Shown here: one piece after another, positions 6,479 to 8,476 of the stretch
How the letters are laid out: each line of letters starts with the position of its first letter
Numbering within the stretch: position 1 is the stretch's first letter
NCBI GenBank assembly: GCA_012511485.1
Contig: JAAZFZ010000330.1
Span: 1-8,476 of the forward strand
DNA: 8,476 bases
Source: Clostridiales bacterium
GTDB taxonomy: Bacteria; Bacillota; Clostridia; Oscillospirales; Acutalibacteraceae
Direction: 5' to 3'
Position numbers and translations under genes: made by a program
Notes under the pieces: model-generated
The model's input: the letters and a program-made list of their open reading frames with translations, nothing else
Told to the model about the DNA's origin: nothing
Databases searched by the model: none

Positions 6479-7009
6479 ATGCAAGAAGTAAAAAAGACAG
6501 ATAACTATCCGTATCGAGAACCCAAAAAGTATCCCAAAAAAAGCCTGCATGGGCGCGTTCGTTTCGGGCAGCTATGCTATAACGATTTTAAGCGTTTTCA
6601 AAGGTTTTATGTCAATGTATTCGGATGGGATATGTTTGAACTCCCAGAAGCTGCTGGTGGAGAGAAGAAGGGCAGCGAAAATCCTGCGCTGCTGATTGCA
6701 ACCGGACCCAGCTATGAAACATGGGAAGGCTTGAATCCGGGCCATATGAATATGGGAGCAAGATACACCGAAGGGGAAGTCGGAGCTCCAACAATTATGA
6801 TGGTATGTCATATGGACAGGCCTCTGAAGGTTACTGCACAGGAGATTATTGATAACGGAGGCAGCATCGTTGGAGAAATACCCGATGAGCGGGACGGATG
6901 GAGCAGCTCTTTGATTGCAAAGGACCCATCCGGGAATATACTTCCTATGTGGAAGTGCCCGAGTTCCAGAACTTGGGAGGAGCCTGAAGCAGGGTATGAC
7001 AAAGACTAA
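6479..7009 (+). CDS. VOC (glyoxalase-like) protein, array copy 2
   Basis: This 176-residue paralogue of the genes on both sides has the same order of elements. It has the leader YPYREPKKYPKK (10-21), LHGRVRFGQLCY, the helix-strand FYVNVFGWDMFELPEAAGG (43-61) and LLIATGPSYETWEGLNPGHMN (71-91). The second half follows with MMVCHMD (107-113), an IIDNGGSIVGEIP segment (123-135), DPSGNILPMWKCP (149-161) and the tail TWEEPEAGYDKD. The usual metal-ligand glutamate position is P156. It is close to copies 1 and 3 in protein, but its codons differ, so it is not a recent copy of either. The variable stretch right after GHMN (91-106) differs from both neighbours, which is where ligand specificity could diverge. 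AAGGAG at 6465-6470, 8 bases upstream, fixes the ATG at 6479. Gaps of 43 and 26 bases to its neighbours fit one transcript. Function unknown. Confidence 0.82.
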   Translation: MQEVKKTDNYPYREPKKYPKKSLHGRVRFGQLCYNDFKRFQRFYVNVFGWDMFELPEAAGGEKKGSENPALLIATGPSYETWEGLNPGHMNMGARYTEGEVGAPTIMMVCHMDRPLKVTAQEIIDNGGSIVGEIPDERDGWSSSLIAKDPSGNILPMWKCPSSRTWEEPEAGYDKD

Positions 7010-7023
7010 ACTCAACTCAAGAA

Positions 7024-7027
7024 AGGA
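7024..7027 (+). promoter_or_regulatory. Ribosome binding site deciding the third VOC start
   Basis: AGGA at 7024-7027 (inside GAAAGGATG) overlaps the in-frame ATG at 7027 and lies 8 bases before ATG 7036. The latter is preferred, and it gives the N-terminus MAEKTKVYPY, comparable with copy 1 (MAQMKTNAYPY). Confidence 0.6.
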
Positions 7028-7035
7028 TGAATGTA

Positions 7036-7560
7036 ATGGCAGAAAAAACAAAGGTATATCCGTATCGTGCACCAAAAAAATACCCCAAGAAGAGCCTGCA
7101 CGGACGCCCTCGCTTCCTGCTTTTATCCTATAAGGATTTCAAGCGTTTCCAGAATTTCTATGTCAATGTATTCGGGTGGGATATGTTTGAACTTCCCGAA
7201 GCGGCGGGCGGAGCAAAGAAAGGCAGCGACAAGCCGTCTCTTCTGATTGCAACCGGTCCCAGCTACGAAACTTGGGAGGGACTCAACCCCGGGCATATGA
7301 ACTGCATGGCTGAGTATGCTCAGGATGATTTAATAAAACCTACGCTAATGGCAGAGATTCATATGGATAGGCCTGTCGCAGATACCGTTGCAGAAATGGT
7401 AGAATACGGAGCAACCCTTGTGGGAGAGCTTCCGCAGGAATCCGACGGCTGGGTTAGCCAGGCGTTTGTTAAGGACCCCTCAGGCAACGATATAAAGCTT
7501 TGGAAATGCCCGCCTTCTCGTACATGGGAAGAGGTTGAGGCAGGCTACGATAAGGAATAA
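7036..7560 (+). CDS. VOC (glyoxalase-like) protein, array copy 3
   Basis: This 174-residue third member of the VOC array has the leader YPYRAPKKYPKK (8-19), LHGRPRFLLLSY, then FYVNVFGWDMFELPEAAGG (41-59). The central part to GHMN (89) is identical in protein to copy 1 as a result of the shared DNA tract. The second half is AEIHMD (106-111), a helix with EMVEYGATLVGELP (120-133), DPSGNDIKLWKCP (147-159) and SRTWEEVEAGYDKE at the end. The position of the glyoxalase metal-binding glutamate is K154. Outside the converted tract it differs from copy 1 at both ends, and its C-terminal SRTWEE is closer to copy 2, so the gene looks mosaic. The stop codon at 7558-7560 touches the ribosome binding site of the next gene, implying tight translational linkage with the rubredoxin-VOC protein. 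Function unknown. Confidence 0.82.
   Translation: MAEKTKVYPYRAPKKYPKKSLHGRPRFLLLSYKDFKRFQNFYVNVFGWDMFELPEAAGGAKKGSDKPSLLIATGPSYETWEGLNPGHMNCMAEYAQDDLIKPTLMAEIHMDRPVADTVAEMVEYGATLVGELPQESDGWVSQAFVKDPSGNDIKLWKCPPSRTWEEVEAGYDKE
7192..7301 (+). repeat. 110-base near-identical tract, copy B (partner at 6067-6176)
   Basis: This is the second copy of the tract described at 6067-6176, in the same reading frame and orientation, 1125 bases downstream. It has 109 of 110 identical bases, and the first 89 are identical without interruption. Confidence 0.9.
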
Positions 7561-7565
7561 GGAGG
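7559..7565 (+). promoter_or_regulatory. Ribosome binding site of the rubredoxin-VOC gene
   Basis: AAGGAGG, a near-perfect anti-16S match, overlaps the TAA stop of the preceding VOC gene and lies 8 bases before ATG 7574. It rules out the upstream in-frame ATG at 7535, which is inside the previous gene. Confidence 0.8.
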
Positions 7566-7573
7566 AAAAAATA

Positions 7574-8254
7574 ATGAAGAAGATTTATACATGCTATGTT
7601 TGCGGCTTTCCGTTTGCATTAGAGGATGACGCAGTGCCGGAGCTTTGCCCTTCCTGCAACTCCTCGAAGGATAATTATCTTGTAGAGCCCTGGAATGGAA
7701 GCATCGAAGCAAGAAGGATTCATGTTGATTTCCCGAAGCCCGATCCTAATTGGGATCCGATGAATATTTCCTATCATCATCCCAAGCAGTTCCCCGCTCG
7801 CACAAGGCACGGTAGAGTCAGAAGATTCGTTCTGCCTTATGACGAGGGCAAGCTCGAGCAGACCCGCACCTTTTATAAGGATGTCATGGATTGGGATATG
7901 TTTGATACCGAGCATTCCGACCCCAAGCATCCGTTGATATTCTGCGCAACCGGCCCCGGCAATGCAAACTGGGAGCCTAAGTTCCCGTCATTCGGTTATG
8001 GTTACCTCAGAGCAAAGGGCGACGACGACACAGGTGCTGACCCGAGGTTCGTTGTTGAGGTTGACAATATCGAAGATACCCTCAAAAATGTTGTTGAATT
8101 CGGCGGCAAGGTTCTCAAAGAGAGATTTACTGTTGAAGGAAATGATTATGCAGTCGTTCAGGACGGCGAGGGCAATGCAATGTATATTTGGGAAACACCC
8201 TCAACTGTTACATGGGATGAGCCGGAGAGCCAGAATATCTCGTTCAGAGGCTGA
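7574..8254 (+). CDS. Rubredoxin-like domain fused to a VOC domain, array copy 4
   Basis: This 226-residue protein has two parts. Residues 1-40 hold a four-cysteine knuckle pair, CYVCG (C7, C10) and CPSCN (C25, C28). With the spacing and the 'VPELCPSC...KDNYL' context, it resembles the short rubredoxin domain at the end of rubrerythrins. It should bind one Fe or Zn. A linker with PKPDPNWDP (54-62) leads to YHHPKQFPARTRHGRVR (68-84), the counterpart of the YPY..PKKYPKK..HGRVR leader of the other three copies. The VOC domain then runs to about 216: FYKDVMDWDMFD (100-111), FCATGPG (123-129), FVVEVDNIEDTL (159-170), FGGKV (176-180) and DGEGNAMYIWETP (197-209). TWDEPESQ at 213-220 matches the WEEPEAG tail of the others. 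It is the most diverged copy and lacks ELPEAAGG. Fe-based electron transfer, a structural zinc ribbon or a docking role are all possible. Confidence 0.82.
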   Translation: MKKIYTCYVCGFPFALEDDAVPELCPSCNSSKDNYLVEPWNGSIEARRIHVDFPKPDPNWDPMNISYHHPKQFPARTRHGRVRRFVLPYDEGKLEQTRTFYKDVMDWDMFDTEHSDPKHPLIFCATGPGNANWEPKFPSFGYGYLRAKGDDDTGADPRFVVEVDNIEDTLKNVVEFGGKVLKERFTVEGNDYAVVQDGEGNAMYIWETPSTVTWDEPESQNISFRG

Positions 8255-8365
8255 TTCACGCAGTAGAAGAGCAAGAGCGTTGTGAATGATTAGGGTTCCG
8301 ATAGGTATATAGCTTTATTGTATGAACTCTGCGGTCACAACCGGAAAGCTCCCCAAAAACAAAGA

Positions 8366-8394
8366 GGCGGTGCAGCAAGGCTGCACCGCTTTTT
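8366..8394 (+). terminator. Intrinsic terminator closing the operon
   Basis: A perfect 10-bp GC-rich stem (GCGGTGCAGC at 8367-8376 against GCTGCACCGC at 8380-8389) with an AAG loop is followed by TTTTT at 8390-8394. A-rich bases upstream (about 8355-8363) could also let it work in the other direction. It lies 112 bases after the last stop codon. The rest of 8255-8476 shows no gene, RNA gene or clear promoter. Confidence 0.9.
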
Positions 8395-8476
8395 AATTGA
8401 CGCCTTTTTGAGTCCGTCTGCACGACCCCGAAAAGCTATTAAAATAGAACAGAATATCAAAAAAAGTTGCCCAAAA

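Noticed and set aside
5908..7560. Reading the tandem repeats as a CRISPR or mobile element
   Set aside because: The repeats are paralogous coding sequences in frame; no short regular repeats with spacers, terminal repeats or transposase were found.
8279..8341. Inverted repeat GTTGTGA / TCACAAC in the 3' region
   Set aside because: It has only 7 bp with a 49-base spacing; no associated structure, attachment-site or terminal-repeat context.
8397..8402. TTGACG resembling a -35 box after the terminator
   Set aside because: No -10 box is present at the expected distance downstream.

Overview
The window reads as one strand of an accessory carbohydrate locus from a Gram-positive anaerobe, most likely a gut-type Clostridia (Bacillota). 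Supporting this are the purine-rich AGGAG ribosome binding sites before nearly every gene, a lipoprotein-anchored solute-binding protein, moderate base composition, and a rubredoxin-like domain of the type common in anaerobes. The taxonomic call is inference. All genes are on the + strand and mostly closely spaced.

Layout: 1-2432 is the end of an ABC importer of the ribose/BPD_transp_2 class: the C-terminus of one permease, a lipoprotein solute-binding protein, and a second complete permease. The ATPase is not in the window and presumably lies upstream. A strong stem-loop without a U-tract (2468-2499) separates the importer from the rest. At 2558-3366 there are two adjacent, mutually related small proteins that look like NIPSNAP/dimeric alpha-beta-barrel folds. 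At 3475-5871 come a ROK-family kinase resembling beta-glucoside kinase (BglK) and a GH1 enzyme with the 6-phospho-beta-glucosidase phosphate-binding motif. At 5908-8254 there are four consecutive VOC (glyoxalase-like) paralogues. The first three are close copies, and the fourth carries an N-terminal four-cysteine rubredoxin-like domain. The block closes with a strong intrinsic terminator at 8366-8394.

Catabolic logic that the sequence supports well: a beta-glucoside enters unphosphorylated through the ABC importer (not a PTS), the ROK kinase phosphorylates the glucosyl 6-OH, and the GH1 enzyme releases glucose 6-phosphate plus an aglycone or second sugar. What is not explained is why six small ligand-binding-fold proteins (two dimeric-barrel, four VOC) sit in the same unit. 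The most interesting hypothesis is that they bind, modify or detoxify the aglycone of a plant or other natural-product glucoside, with the rubredoxin-VOC protein possibly adding redox chemistry. That part is inference. A 110-base near-identical tract shared by the first and third VOC genes, but not the second between them, points to recent gene conversion within the array.
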